DNA from: Actinomycetota bacterium
GTDB taxonomy: Bacteria; Actinomycetota; Actinomycetes; S36-B12
Length of the DNA stretch: 64,000 nt
Assembly (NCBI GenBank): GCA_016717115.1
Contig: JADKGE010000011.1
Location: 62,001 to 126,000, forward strand
Reading direction: 5' to 3'
This document shows positions 27,896-36,189 of this stretch, in pieces (position 1 is the stretch's first letter; each line of letters begins with the position of its first letter). Under the pieces are notes generated by a model. The model searched no databases. It was given only the letters and a program-made list of their open reading frames with translations, and was not told the origin of the DNA. The translations under genes were made by a program, and so were the position numbers.

Positions 27896-28189
27896 TCAGT
27901 CCTCCGCGCCTGGTGGCTTGCCTGCGGAGGCCCCGTAGCCCGCGTGGCTGAGCATGCGGCGCAGGTCGGTGATCTGCTCCATCGTGACGTCCTTGCCGTG
28001 GGTGCGGTCGAAGACCTCGCTCTCACTGCCAACCGTGAGGCGGAACCGCCCGTCGTGCTTCTCCTCGACCTCGCCGACAGCCCCAACGAGGCTGACGATG
28101 TCGACCCACCGGATGTTGTGGCTCGTCGGGTGGGCGAACAACGCCGACAGGGTGTCCCGGTGATGGTTGTTGAGGTGCGTGTCGGTCAT
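27896..28189 (-). CDS. Small conserved protein upstream of dxr, HicA-like in appearance
   Basis: A 97-aa protein from ATG 28189 with GAGAGG upstream. It reads MTDTHLNNHHRDTLSALFAH, then NIRWVDIVSLVGAVGEVEEK, FRLTVGSESEVFDRTHGKD, and ITDLRRMLSHAGY. Similar proteins are common in actinobacteria and recall the dsRBD-like fold of HicA toxins, but no HicB antitoxin lies nearby, so a toxin role is not supported. It is coupled to dxr with a 2-nt gap. Confidence 0.7.
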   Translation of the reverse strand: MTDTHLNNHHRDTLSALFAHPTSHNIRWVDIVSLVGAVGEVEEKHDGRFRLTVGSESEVFDRTHGKDVTMEQITDLRRMLSHAGYGASAGKPPGAED

Positions 28190-28250
28190 AACCCTCTCCG
28201 ATCGTCGGCGGTTCTCCCCCAAGGGTAGGCCCCATCCCGGACCGGGCTCC

Positions 28251-29795
28251 TCACGGCGACCCGAGGGCCGGCGCGGCACCGCGGTCATCGGACCGCACCG
28301 CGTCCAGCGCGAACCACAGGTCGGCCCGCACGGCTGCATCGTCCAGCGATCGCCCGAGCACCGCCTCGGCCCGGCGCAACCGGTGTCGCACCGTGTGCCG
28401 GTGGATGCCGAGGTATTGAGCGGCCGCGTCGACCTGACCGTGCTGGTCCAGCCACGCGCGCACGGTGCTCATGAGCTCAGGCCCCTCGCTCGTCGTCATG
28501 AGATCACCGAGGTACCCCACGGCCCAGGCGGTGGCCGTGGCCGCGTCGATGAGGGACGCCAGGCCCCTGGCCGGCTCGTCGCCGAAGGTGCTCAGTCCGG
28601 TGCCGAGGCTCGCGGCCCGGTCGGCCTGCTCGATCGCCTGCCGGACGTTGCCCGACTCGGCGAGGTCGAGGACGCAGGACACCCCGAGACTGTGCACGCC
28701 GGGAGTGGCGACAAGGGCACGCAGCTCGTCCGGGAGCCGGCCCTCGTCGTCGACGGCCGCGAAGCCGCTCACCTCGCCGGAGGGGCGACGGGCGACCATC
28801 GCCAGCCCCGTCGCGTTGGCGGCCGCCAGCACCGCGTCGGGCACCGGGCGACCGCTTGCTCCACGCCAGGTCACGGCCACGGCCCGCTGCGGACGAAGGC
28901 CCGGCAGACCCACCTCCGTCAGGGTGTCGTGCTGCAGCCCGTGCTCCACTGCCGTGGCCACCAGCAGGCGCCGCCAGGGATCCATGCCCTCGTCCATCAC
29001 CCGCGGGCGCGACACCTCCCAGGAGAGCAACGACACCGCGAGGTTCATGACGGCCTGGTCGGCCGAGCGAAGGGGACGACCGGAACCGACCACGAGGAAG
29101 CCGTCGGCCGCCCCCTTCACGCCGATGGGGACGATCACCGTGTGCTCGAGGGCCGTGGACATCGACGACGACGCCAGCAGCCCGCGCGGCCTGAGTCGGT
29201 CGATCTCTCCGGCCAGCTCCACGGCCCGGCCCGCGGCCGACGCCGGACTGGCCGAGACGACGTCGCCTCGGGCATTCAGGTGCAGGCAGAACCCGCCCAC
29301 GTGCTTCGCGAGCACTCCGACGACCTCGGTGGTCTGGCCGGCGGGCTCACCGAGGGCGGAGCGGATGAGCCGGCGCTGGCAGTCGAAGGCGGCGGCCGAC
29401 TCCGCGTACTCCTCGGCGGACAGGAGCCGCGACACGGCCTTGCTCACCGCGACGAAGGGCACGGGGGCAGGTACCTCGAGCACGGGCAGCCCGGCGCGCT
29501 CCGCCGCGGCCACGAGGGAGGTCGGGATCGCCGCGTGGGTCAGTCCGACGCCGAATCCCAGCGCTGCCACGTCGGCCGCGACGAGGCGCTCCACGTAGGC
29601 CAGGCAGTGCGCGAGATCGTCCCTGACGGACATGCCGGTGGTCAGGAGCAGGTCGCCCCCCTCGAGCCATGGGGTGGGGTCCGGATGCTCCGAGACGGCC
29701 ACCCAGCGGACCTCACGCTCCACCGAGGGGCTCGACGTCCGCAGGATGAGGCCGAGGGCCGGCAGCGCGGCCACCTGCCCGACGGTCAACGACAC
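28251..29795 (-). CDS. PucR-family transcriptional regulator
   Basis: About 514 aa from GTG 29795, which has GGAGG upstream. The N-terminal PucR sensory domain (VSLTVGQVAALPALGLILRT, PWLEGGDLLLTTGMSVRDD) is followed by a long central region and the C-terminal HTH_30 domain (LDQHGQVDAAAQYLGIHRHT, VRHRLRRAEAVLGRSLDD). Family members sense purine breakdown products, amino acids or GABA. It diverges from gabT with 112 bp between starts, so control of gabT is likely. A palindromic site sits between them. Confidence 0.9.
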   Translation of the reverse strand: MSLTVGQVAALPALGLILRTSSPSVEREVRWVAVSEHPDPTPWLEGGDLLLTTGMSVRDDLAHCLAYVERLVAADVAALGFGVGLTHAAIPTSLVAAAERAGLPVLEVPAPVPFVAVSKAVSRLLSAEEYAESAAAFDCQRRLIRSALGEPAGQTTEVVGVLAKHVGGFCLHLNARGDVVSASPASAAGRAVELAGEIDRLRPRGLLASSSMSTALEHTVIVPIGVKGAADGFLVVGSGRPLRSADQAVMNLAVSLLSWEVSRPRVMDEGMDPWRRLLVATAVEHGLQHDTLTEVGLPGLRPQRAVAVTWRGASGRPVPDAVLAAANATGLAMVARRPSGEVSGFAAVDDEGRLPDELRALVATPGVHSLGVSCVLDLAESGNVRQAIEQADRAASLGTGLSTFGDEPARGLASLIDAATATAWAVGYLGDLMTTSEGPELMSTVRAWLDQHGQVDAAAQYLGIHRHTVRHRLRRAEAVLGRSLDDAAVRADLWFALDAVRSDDRGAAPALGSP

Positions 29796-29829
29796 TTTCA
29801 ACCTCCAACGATTCGGACAAGAGTAGGCC

Positions 29830-29860
29830 TTCCCACCGTCCACTGTGGAGCAGGCGGGAA
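29830..29860. promoter_or_regulatory. Candidate operator between pucR-type gene and gabT
   Basis: The gap contains TCCAC-T-GTGGA at 29839-29849, flanked outward by TTCCC (29830-29834) and GGGAA (29856-29860). This gives a two-tier inverted repeat centred at 29844. It lies roughly midway between the divergent starts, where a PucR dimer controlling both genes would be expected to bind. The assignment is inference. Confidence 0.45.
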
Positions 29861-29907
29861 CCGGTCGTCTCGCTCTAGGCTCGGGGGACGAACCCACCGG
29901 AGGAATG

Positions 29908-31269
29908 ATGAGCGCCACGAGCACCGATACGCAGGCCACCAACGGCATCCCGCAGGAGCGCCGCCTCGTCACCACGATTCCCGGTCCGCTCTCGACCGCC
30001 CTCCAGGCACGCAAGACCGAGGCCGTGTCCAACGGGATCGGCGTGATGCTCCCGGTCTACATCGCCAAGGCAGGCGGAGGGGTGCTCGTCGACGTCGATG
30101 GCAACTCCCTGATCGACATGGGCTCGGGCATCGCGGTCACCACGGTCGGCAACGCCAACCCCGACGTCGTGGAAGGCGTGGCCCGCCAGGTCGCCGACTT
30201 CACCCACACCTGCTTCATGGTGACCCCCTACTCCGGCTACGTCGAGGTCTGCGAGGCCCTGAACCGGCTCACCCCCGGCGACCACGCCAAGCGGTCGGCG
30301 CTGTTCAACTCCGGCGCCGAGGCCGTCGAGAACGCGGTGAAGATCGCCCGCGCGTACACGAAGCGGCCCGCCGTCGTCGTCGTCGAGCACGGCTACCACG
30401 GACGCACCAATCTGACCATGGCCCTGACCGCGAAGAACATGCCATACAAGCAGTCGTTCGGGCCCTTCGCGCCCGAGGTCTACCGAGTGCCGATGTCGTA
30501 CCCCTACCGAGACCGTGGGCTGAGCGGCAAGGAGATGGCCGCGATCGCCACGACCCGCATCGAGAAGGAGGTGGGGGCCAGCAACGTCGCGGCCATCATC
30601 ATCGAGCCGATCCAGGGCGAGGGCGGGTTCATCGTCCCGGGCGAGGGCTACTTCTCGGCGATGGCCGCCTTCGCCAAGGACAACGGCATCGTCTTCGTCG
30701 CCGACGAGATCCAGTCCGGCTTCTGCCGCACTGGCGACTGGTTCGCGAGCGAGTTCGAGCAGGTCGTGCCCGACCTCATCACCACGGCCAAGGGCATCGC
30801 GGGCGGCATGCCGCTGGCGGCCGTCACGGGCCGCGCCGAGATCATGGACGCCGTGCACGCCGGTGGGCTCGGCGGCACGTACGGCGGCAACCCCGTGGCC
30901 TGCGCCGCCGCCCTCGGGGCCATCCGGTGGATGGAGAACGCCGACGCCAACCAGCTCGCCCGGGACATCGAGGCGGTCATGGTGCCTCGACTTCGGGCGA
31001 TGGCACAGGAGTTCCCCAGCATCGGCGACATCCGCGGGCGCGGTGCCATGATCGCGATCGAACTCGTCCGGCCCGGCTCGATGGAGCCCGATGCCGACCT
31101 GGCCGGCGCGCTCAACCGGTACTGCCATGCGCACGGCGTGATCACGCTGACCACCGGCACCTACGGCAACGTCTTCCGCTTCCTGCCGCCTCTGACGATG
31201 CCGACGCATCTCCTCGAGGAGGCACTCACGATCCTGGAACAGGCCTTCGAGGCGGTTGCCGCGTCGTAG
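29908..31269 (+). CDS. gabT: 4-aminobutyrate aminotransferase
   Basis: About 453 aa; class III PLP aminotransferase converting GABA to succinate semialdehyde. GGAGGA precedes a double ATG; the second (29908) has the better spacing. Motifs are GVLVDVDGNSLIDMGSGIAV, FNSGAEAVENAVKIARAY, the Asp in FVADEIQSGFCRTG, and the PLP Lys in LITTAKGIAGGMPLAAVTGR. The C-terminal GTYGNVFRFLPPL is typical of GabT. The partner dehydrogenase gabD lies at 55 kb, not adjacent. Confidence 0.93.
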   Translation: MSATSTDTQATNGIPQERRLVTTIPGPLSTALQARKTEAVSNGIGVMLPVYIAKAGGGVLVDVDGNSLIDMGSGIAVTTVGNANPDVVEGVARQVADFTHTCFMVTPYSGYVEVCEALNRLTPGDHAKRSALFNSGAEAVENAVKIARAYTKRPAVVVVEHGYHGRTNLTMALTAKNMPYKQSFGPFAPEVYRVPMSYPYRDRGLSGKEMAAIATTRIEKEVGASNVAAIIIEPIQGEGGFIVPGEGYFSAMAAFAKDNGIVFVADEIQSGFCRTGDWFASEFEQVVPDLITTAKGIAGGMPLAAVTGRAEIMDAVHAGGLGGTYGGNPVACAAALGAIRWMENADANQLARDIEAVMVPRLRAMAQEFPSIGDIRGRGAMIAIELVRPGSMEPDADLAGALNRYCHAHGVITLTTGTYGNVFRFLPPLTMPTHLLEEALTILEQAFEAVAAS

Positions 31270-31324
31270 CGCGCCTCGGCGACCGTCCTTGCGCGAGGAT
31301 GTCGCCGTAGAAGGGCGGTGCCGC

Positions 31325-32488
31325 GTGCGGGTTCACGAGGGCATCTGGACGCCGGAACGGGGCTGGACCCCGCCGGTGGACGAGTTGCGCGAAGGTGCCC
31401 TCGCCGGCGGGCGCAACACGCTGGTGATCGCGTTCGCGGACCCGGCCCTTCGCGACAGCCTCGGGGCCCTCGCCGAGCTGGAGCGCGTCCTACCGAGCGC
31501 GATCGTGATCGGCTGCTCGACGGCGGGTCAGATCCTCGGCGGCGAGGTCGTCACCGCGCCCCTCGTGGTCGCGGTGGCGCACTTCGACACGGTCACCCCG
31601 GTGGTCGCGTGGGCGCGTGCCGAGGAGGCGGGCTCGAGCACCGGCCTGGGCGCCCTTCTCGGGGATCGCCTGGCGTCCACGCTCGCGCCCGGTGTGCCGG
31701 GCACGGTGTTCGTCCTCGGCGACGGGATCGTGGTCAACGGCAGCGAGCTCGTCGAGGGCCTGAGATCCGCGCTGCCGTCGTACATCGGCATCTCCGGCGG
31801 ACTCGCAGGAGATGGCGACCGATTCGGACAGACGTGGGTCTACGTCGCCGGCGCCGCCCGGCTCGAGGCCGCCGTGGCCGTGGTCCTGGCGGCGCCCGGG
31901 CTTCGCGTCGGCTACGGATCCGCGGGGGGATGGGACGGGTTCGGTCCCGCCCGCGTCGTCACCCGCTCGCTCGGCAATGTGCTCTTCGAGCTCGACGGGC
32001 GGCCGGCGCTCGAGCTCTACAGGGACTACCTCGGCGACCGCGCAGCCCAGTTGCCCGCCAGCGCCCTGCTGTTCCCGCTGGCGATCCGCTCCCCCGACGG
32101 CGACAGGACGCTCGTGCGCACCGTCCTCGGCATCGACGATGACGCGTCCTCCATGACCTTCGCCGGCGACGTCCCCGAGGGATGGACCGCACAGCTGATG
32201 CGCACCACCCTCGATCGACTGATCGACGCAGCAGGCATCGCGGCGGACCAGGCGACGCGTTCCGTTGCGGAGCCCGAGCTGACGATCGCGGTGTCGTGCG
32301 TGGGTCGGAAGCTGGTCCTCGGCCAGCGGTCCGAGGAGGAGATCGAGGCGGCGCATGCGTTCCTCGGCTCGGCCCCGGCAGTCGTCGGCTTCTACTCGTA
32401 CGGCGAGATCTCGCCGCACCTGGGCACGAGCGAGCTGCACAACCAGACGATGACCCTCACGACCCTCACCGAGCGACCCGACGCATGA
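31325..32488 (+). CDS. FIST-domain sensor protein
   Basis: About 387 aa from GTG 31325, which avoids the overlap with gabT that an earlier ATG would cause. The FIST_N part contains NTLVIAFADPALRD, VIGCSTAGQILGGEVV and YIGISGGLAGDG. The FIST_C part contains LFELDGRPALELYRDYLGD and AVVGFYSYGEISPHLG. FIST proteins are predicted cytoplasmic small-ligand sensors in signal transduction. No membrane segment is seen. The stop overlaps the start of the GGDEF-EAL gene, so ligand sensing is probably coupled to cyclic-di-GMP turnover. Confidence 0.88.
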   Translation: MRVHEGIWTPERGWTPPVDELREGALAGGRNTLVIAFADPALRDSLGALAELERVLPSAIVIGCSTAGQILGGEVVTAPLVVAVAHFDTVTPVVAWARAEEAGSSTGLGALLGDRLASTLAPGVPGTVFVLGDGIVVNGSELVEGLRSALPSYIGISGGLAGDGDRFGQTWVYVAGAARLEAAVAVVLAAPGLRVGYGSAGGWDGFGPARVVTRSLGNVLFELDGRPALELYRDYLGDRAAQLPASALLFPLAIRSPDGDRTLVRTVLGIDDDASSMTFAGDVPEGWTAQLMRTTLDRLIDAAGIAADQATRSVAEPELTIAVSCVGRKLVLGQRSEEEIEAAHAFLGSAPAVVGFYSYGEISPHLGTSELHNQTMTLTTLTERPDA

Positions 32489-34410
32489 GCACCGTCGAGG
32501 ACCGCTGGCATCGCGTGCTCCTGCGTCAGATGCGCCGGGCCGGGCTCGACCTCGACGCCCTCCCGCAGGAGCCCGCGCTGACCGGCCTGCTCGACCGGAT
32601 CAGTGCCACGTACGCCGAGGCCGACCAGGAGCGCTACCTCAACGATCGCGCGTTCGCCCTGTCCAGCGGCGAGATGCTGGAACTGAACGAGCGGCTTCGC
32701 CGCGCGCAGGCCACCGAGCTCGCCGTGGAGCGCGACCGGTTGCAGGCGGTCTTCGATGCCGTCGCGATCGGCCTGGTCGTCGTCGCCACGGACGGTCGGG
32801 TGATCGACCTCAACCCGTCCGCGGAGGCGCTCCTGGGCTCGACCAGCCGATCGACGGTCGGCCTGGACCTCGGAGAGGTCCTCGGACCGGCGCCCGACGA
32901 CGCCGCCTCCCAGTCGGCGTTCGACGCGCTCGTGTCGTCGGCCCGTACCGGGCACGCCTGGCGGGGCGCGGACGTCCACCTGGCGACGCCCATTCGCAGG
33001 GGCTTCCCCGCCAACCTCGCCTTCGCCCCCCTCTTCGACGATCTTGGACCGGCGGGCGGCGTCCTCGCGATCACCGACACCACGGAGCGCGCCGAGGCCC
33101 AGGCCGAGCTCGCCTGGCGGGCGTCCCACGACGCCCTCACCGGCCTGCTCAACCGGACCGCCCTGCACGAGCTGCTGCACTGGAGCCTGGATCGTCGGCG
33201 AGTAGGTGGCGCCCGGGTGGCCGTCCTGTTCATCGACCTCGACCGGTTCAAGCTCGTCAACGACTCTCTCGGGCACGCCGCCGGGGATGCCCTCCTCGTC
33301 GCCGCGGTCACCCGGATCATTGCGGCCACCCGGGCGCACGACACCGTCGCCCGGCTCGGGGGTGACGAGTTCGTCATCCTCACCGAGCACATCGCCGATC
33401 CGCAGGAGGCGATGCAGCTCGCCGATCGAATCGTGCGCGCACTGGCGACCCCCTTCACCCTCGACTCGGAGCTTGCCTTCGTCTCGGCCAGCGTCGGCGT
33501 GGCCGTCTCCGATGCCTCATCGACGGCCGCCTCCCTGCTGCGCGATGCCGACGTCGCCCTGTACCGCGCCAAGGACGCCGGCCGGAGCCGGGCGGTCCTG
33601 TTCCACCAGTCCATGCACGACGACGTGGCCGACCGGGTCCGGCTCGAACGCCACCTGCGGCACGCACTCGATGACAACGAGCTGTCGGTCGCCTTCCAGC
33701 CGATCTACACAGCCCTCGACCGGCGCCTCGCGGGCTTCGAGACGCTCGTGCGATGGGACGGCCCCGATGGCTGGGTCGACCCCGGCCTGTTCGTTCGGCT
33801 CGCGGAGGACACCGGCCTGGTGGGCCTCATGGGCGACTGGGTGCTCGAGTCGGCCACCGACTTCATGACCCTGCTGTCGAGGCGTGGACTCGCCCACATC
33901 GCCCTCTCGGTCAACCTGTCCTCCATCCAGCTCGGCGATCCGATGCTGCCCGCCCGGGTCGCCGAACTCGTGTCGAGGATGGGGGCACCGCCTCGGCAGC
34001 TGATGCTGGAGATCACCGAGACCGCCCTCCTTGCCGAGCCGGACCTCACGCGCGAGCGACTGCACGAGCTGCGCGCCTGCGGCGTGCGCGTCGCCCTGGA
34101 CGACTTCGGCACGGGGTACTCGTCGCTCTCCGCGCTCCGCGACTTCCCCCTCGACGCCCTGAAGATCGACAAGTCCTTCGTCGGCGGGATGATCGACTCG
34201 GGCAGGGACCGCGCGATCGTGGCGGCGATCATCTCCCTGGGCCACGCGCTGGGGATGACGATCATCGCCGAGGGCATCGAGACGATCGAGCAGTGCGACG
34301 CCGTGACTGCCCTGGGCTGCGATCGGCTGCAGGGCTTCCTGCTCGGTCATCCGCTCACCCCCGCGGATGCGGAGGCGCTCGTGGCGGATGCCCTCGGGGG
34401 ACGCCCGTGA
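32485..34410 (+). CDS. PAS-GGDEF-EAL cyclic-di-GMP signalling protein
   Basis: 641 aa, soluble. In order: N-terminal helices with a coiled coil (about 60-90), a PAS domain (about 85-200), GGDEF (about 205-375) and EAL (about 385-635). The GGDEF motif is intact at 292-296, with an inhibitory RxxD site (R283-D286) exactly five residues before it. The EAL signature reads ETLVR at 419-423, keeping the Glu, and EITETALL and DDFGTGYSSL are present. Both synthesis and hydrolysis are therefore possible. ATGA overlap links it to the FIST protein. Confidence 0.93.
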   Translation: MSTVEDRWHRVLLRQMRRAGLDLDALPQEPALTGLLDRISATYAEADQERYLNDRAFALSSGEMLELNERLRRAQATELAVERDRLQAVFDAVAIGLVVVATDGRVIDLNPSAEALLGSTSRSTVGLDLGEVLGPAPDDAASQSAFDALVSSARTGHAWRGADVHLATPIRRGFPANLAFAPLFDDLGPAGGVLAITDTTERAEAQAELAWRASHDALTGLLNRTALHELLHWSLDRRRVGGARVAVLFIDLDRFKLVNDSLGHAAGDALLVAAVTRIIAATRAHDTVARLGGDEFVILTEHIADPQEAMQLADRIVRALATPFTLDSELAFVSASVGVAVSDASSTAASLLRDADVALYRAKDAGRSRAVLFHQSMHDDVADRVRLERHLRHALDDNELSVAFQPIYTALDRRLAGFETLVRWDGPDGWVDPGLFVRLAEDTGLVGLMGDWVLESATDFMTLLSRRGLAHIALSVNLSSIQLGDPMLPARVAELVSRMGAPPRQLMLEITETALLAEPDLTRERLHELRACGVRVALDDFGTGYSSLSALRDFPLDALKIDKSFVGGMIDSGRDRAIVAAIISLGHALGMTIIAEGIETIEQCDAVTALGCDRLQGFLLGHPLTPADAEALVADALGGRP

Positions 34411-34412
34411 CC

Positions 34413-34437
34413 GGGCCCGAGCGCCTCCTTCGGGCCC
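34413..34437 (+). terminator. Hairpin after the GGDEF-EAL gene
   Basis: A perfect 8-bp inverted repeat GGGCCCGA/TCGGGCCC with a 9-nt loop begins 3 nt after the stop. No T-run follows. It is the expected end of the FIST/GGDEF-EAL operon. Confidence 0.6.
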
Positions 34438-34513
34438 AAAGTCACTGACGGCGCCGACCCGCGCTGCGTACGGTGGTCACGCAGGTTCAGGCAGGCAACG
34501 GGAAGGAACCCTC

Positions 34514-34960
34514 ATGCATCGGTTCATGACGTCGGCCGCAGCCGCGCTCGCCCTCGTCCTCGCGGGCGTGGCGGGTGCCCCCGCCACCGCCGCTCCCTCC
34601 GCCCCCGCCCCCGTGCCGCAGACCGTCCAGGCAGCACAGAAGTACTTCTGGATCTGGAGCGACGGCTCCGAGAAGTCCAAGCGCACCTTCAAGGAGAGCA
34701 AGTACGGCGACCAGGCCAGCCTCCCTCACCTGGTGGTCACGGTGGAGCCCGCGAAGCCCGCCCGGACGGTCTATCTGCAGTTCAAGCAGGACGGCAAGTG
34801 GATCGTCGAGAACAAGGTCACGTCCGACAACCAGGGCAAGGCCATCGTCGACATCAACCCCTACTGCAGCAAGAACAACTGGTGCGACGGCACCTACGCC
34901 TACCGCCTCAAGATCGGCGACCGCTTCGCGAACCTGAAGATCACGTACGCGGAGAAGTAG
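34514..34960 (+). CDS. Small secreted protein of unknown function
   Basis: A 148-aa protein from ATG 34514 (GGAAGGAA upstream). It has a Sec signal peptide (FMTSAAAALALVLAGVAGAP, cleavage likely near ATA-A) and a Pro/Ala linker. The mature domain has an alternating beta pattern (PARTVYLQFKQDGKWIVENK, FANLKITYAEK) and two Cys in NPYCSKNNWCDGTY that could form a disulphide. The fold suggests a small beta-sandwich. I do not recognise the family. It ends 18 bp before the convergent saccharopine-dehydrogenase-like gene. Confidence 0.75.
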   Translation: MHRFMTSAAAALALVLAGVAGAPATAAPSAPAPVPQTVQAAQKYFWIWSDGSEKSKRTFKESKYGDQASLPHLVVTVEPAKPARTVYLQFKQDGKWIVENKVTSDNQGKAIVDINPYCSKNNWCDGTYAYRLKIGDRFANLKITYAEK

Positions 34961-34978
34961 CGGGTCGGCTGCCCGGCT

Positions 34979-36187
34979 TCACCCCTCGCGGATCCCGTAC
35001 GGCTGCCCGTAGCCCTCGGTCATGAGGTCGAGGTAGGGCACCGCGTCGAAGGCCTCCGGCCCGAGCACACCCTCGCCCGCCCACGCCCCTGAGGCCAGCA
35101 GCTCCAGCGCGATGACCGGGTTCATCGCGGTCTGCCACACGACCGCCTGAACGCCGTACTCACGCATCGTCCACTCGTTGTCGGTGACGTGGTACAGGTA
35201 CACCTCCCGCGGCTCTCCGTCCTTGCCCGTGCCGGTCACCCACGTCCCGGCACACGTCTTGCCGCTCATCTTGTCGCCGAGAGTCGCCGGGTCCGGGAGC
35301 ACCGCGGCGACCACGTCGCGGGGGCTGACCTGCAGCCCCTTCACGGTCACGGGATCCGTGCGATCGAGCCCGAGCTTGTGCAGGACCTTCAGCACGTCGA
35401 TGAACTCGTCGCCCAGGCCGAACTTGAAGGTCACCCGCTTGCAGTCCACCCACCGCGGTACGAGGAGCACCTCCTCGTGCTCGACGTTGATCACCTCGAC
35501 CGGTCCGATGCCCTCCGGGAACTCGAACACCTCGGGCTCGGAGAACGGCGCCGTGGTGAACCACCCACGCTCCTTCTCCCAGATGACCGGCGGGTTGAGG
35601 CACTCCTCGATCGTCGTCCAGATCGAGAAGGAGGGGGCGAAGTCGTAGCCGTCGACCGTGAGGTTGGCTCCGTCGCGGATCCCGATCTCGTCGATCTCGC
35701 TGAACAGGTGGTCGGCGGCGTAGCGGGCGAACACGTCGGCCAGTCCCGGCTCGATGCCCATGCCGCACAGCGCGAGCCGGCCCTTGGCCGCCCACTCGTC
35801 GCTGTGCGCGAACTGCTCGTCACCCAGCTTCACCCCGGACTGTGCGAACGGGTGCACCGGATGCGGACGCGACAGACTCATCGCCGTGTCGAGGTAGTCG
35901 GCTCCGGACTGGAACGCCCCCTCGAAGATGGGCATGACATACCGGGGATCGACGACGTTGAGCACGTGCGTGATCCCGTACCGGGTGCACAGGGCCGCCA
36001 CCTCCTCGGCACTCGAGGCGTCCAGCCGCTCCGCCACGAACCGCGGGTCGCCCAGGCTGTCAACGACCCCCCGGGCGCGCGCACCGTCATAGTCCGACAC
36101 CACCCAGAGGTCGAAGAACTCCCGCCGGGCGGCGATGAGCGCTGCTGACGTGCCGACTCCGCCGGCACCAACGGCAAGGATGCGCAT
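34979..36187 (-). CDS. Saccharopine dehydrogenase-like protein (possible polyamine enzyme)
   Basis: About 402 aa from ATG 36187. It has an N-terminal Rossmann motif MRILAVGAGGVGTSAALIAA, then HVLNVVDPRYVMPIFEGAFQ and DYLDTAMSLSRPHP, matching the saccharopine dehydrogenase family. The family also contains carboxynorspermidine/carboxyspermidine dehydrogenase, of similar length. It begins 2 nt after the agmatinase stop, inside a polyamine operon, which favours a polyamine-linked or diamine-linked role over lysine metabolism. No decarboxylase partner is seen in the window. The exact reaction is unresolved. Confidence 0.8.
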   Translation of the reverse strand: MRILAVGAGGVGTSAALIAARREFFDLWVVSDYDGARARGVVDSLGDPRFVAERLDASSAEEVAALCTRYGITHVLNVVDPRYVMPIFEGAFQSGADYLDTAMSLSRPHPVHPFAQSGVKLGDEQFAHSDEWAAKGRLALCGMGIEPGLADVFARYAADHLFSEIDEIGIRDGANLTVDGYDFAPSFSIWTTIEECLNPPVIWEKERGWFTTAPFSEPEVFEFPEGIGPVEVINVEHEEVLLVPRWVDCKRVTFKFGLGDEFIDVLKVLHKLGLDRTDPVTVKGLQVSPRDVVAAVLPDPATLGDKMSGKTCAGTWVTGTGKDGEPREVYLYHVTDNEWTMREYGVQAVVWQTAMNPVIALELLASGAWAGEGVLGPEAFDAVPYLDLMTEGYGQPYGIREG

Positions 36188-36189
36188 GG

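Noticed and set aside
27896..28189. HicA toxin of a toxin-antitoxin system
   Set aside because: No HicB-like antitoxin is adjacent, and the gene is locked to dxr. Only the general look of the fold is shared.
28167..31310. A 1047-codon plus-strand frame over the PucR gene and gabT
   Set aside because: It runs antisense to the PucR-type gene and out of frame with gabT, with low-complexity Arg/His/Gly composition and no domains.
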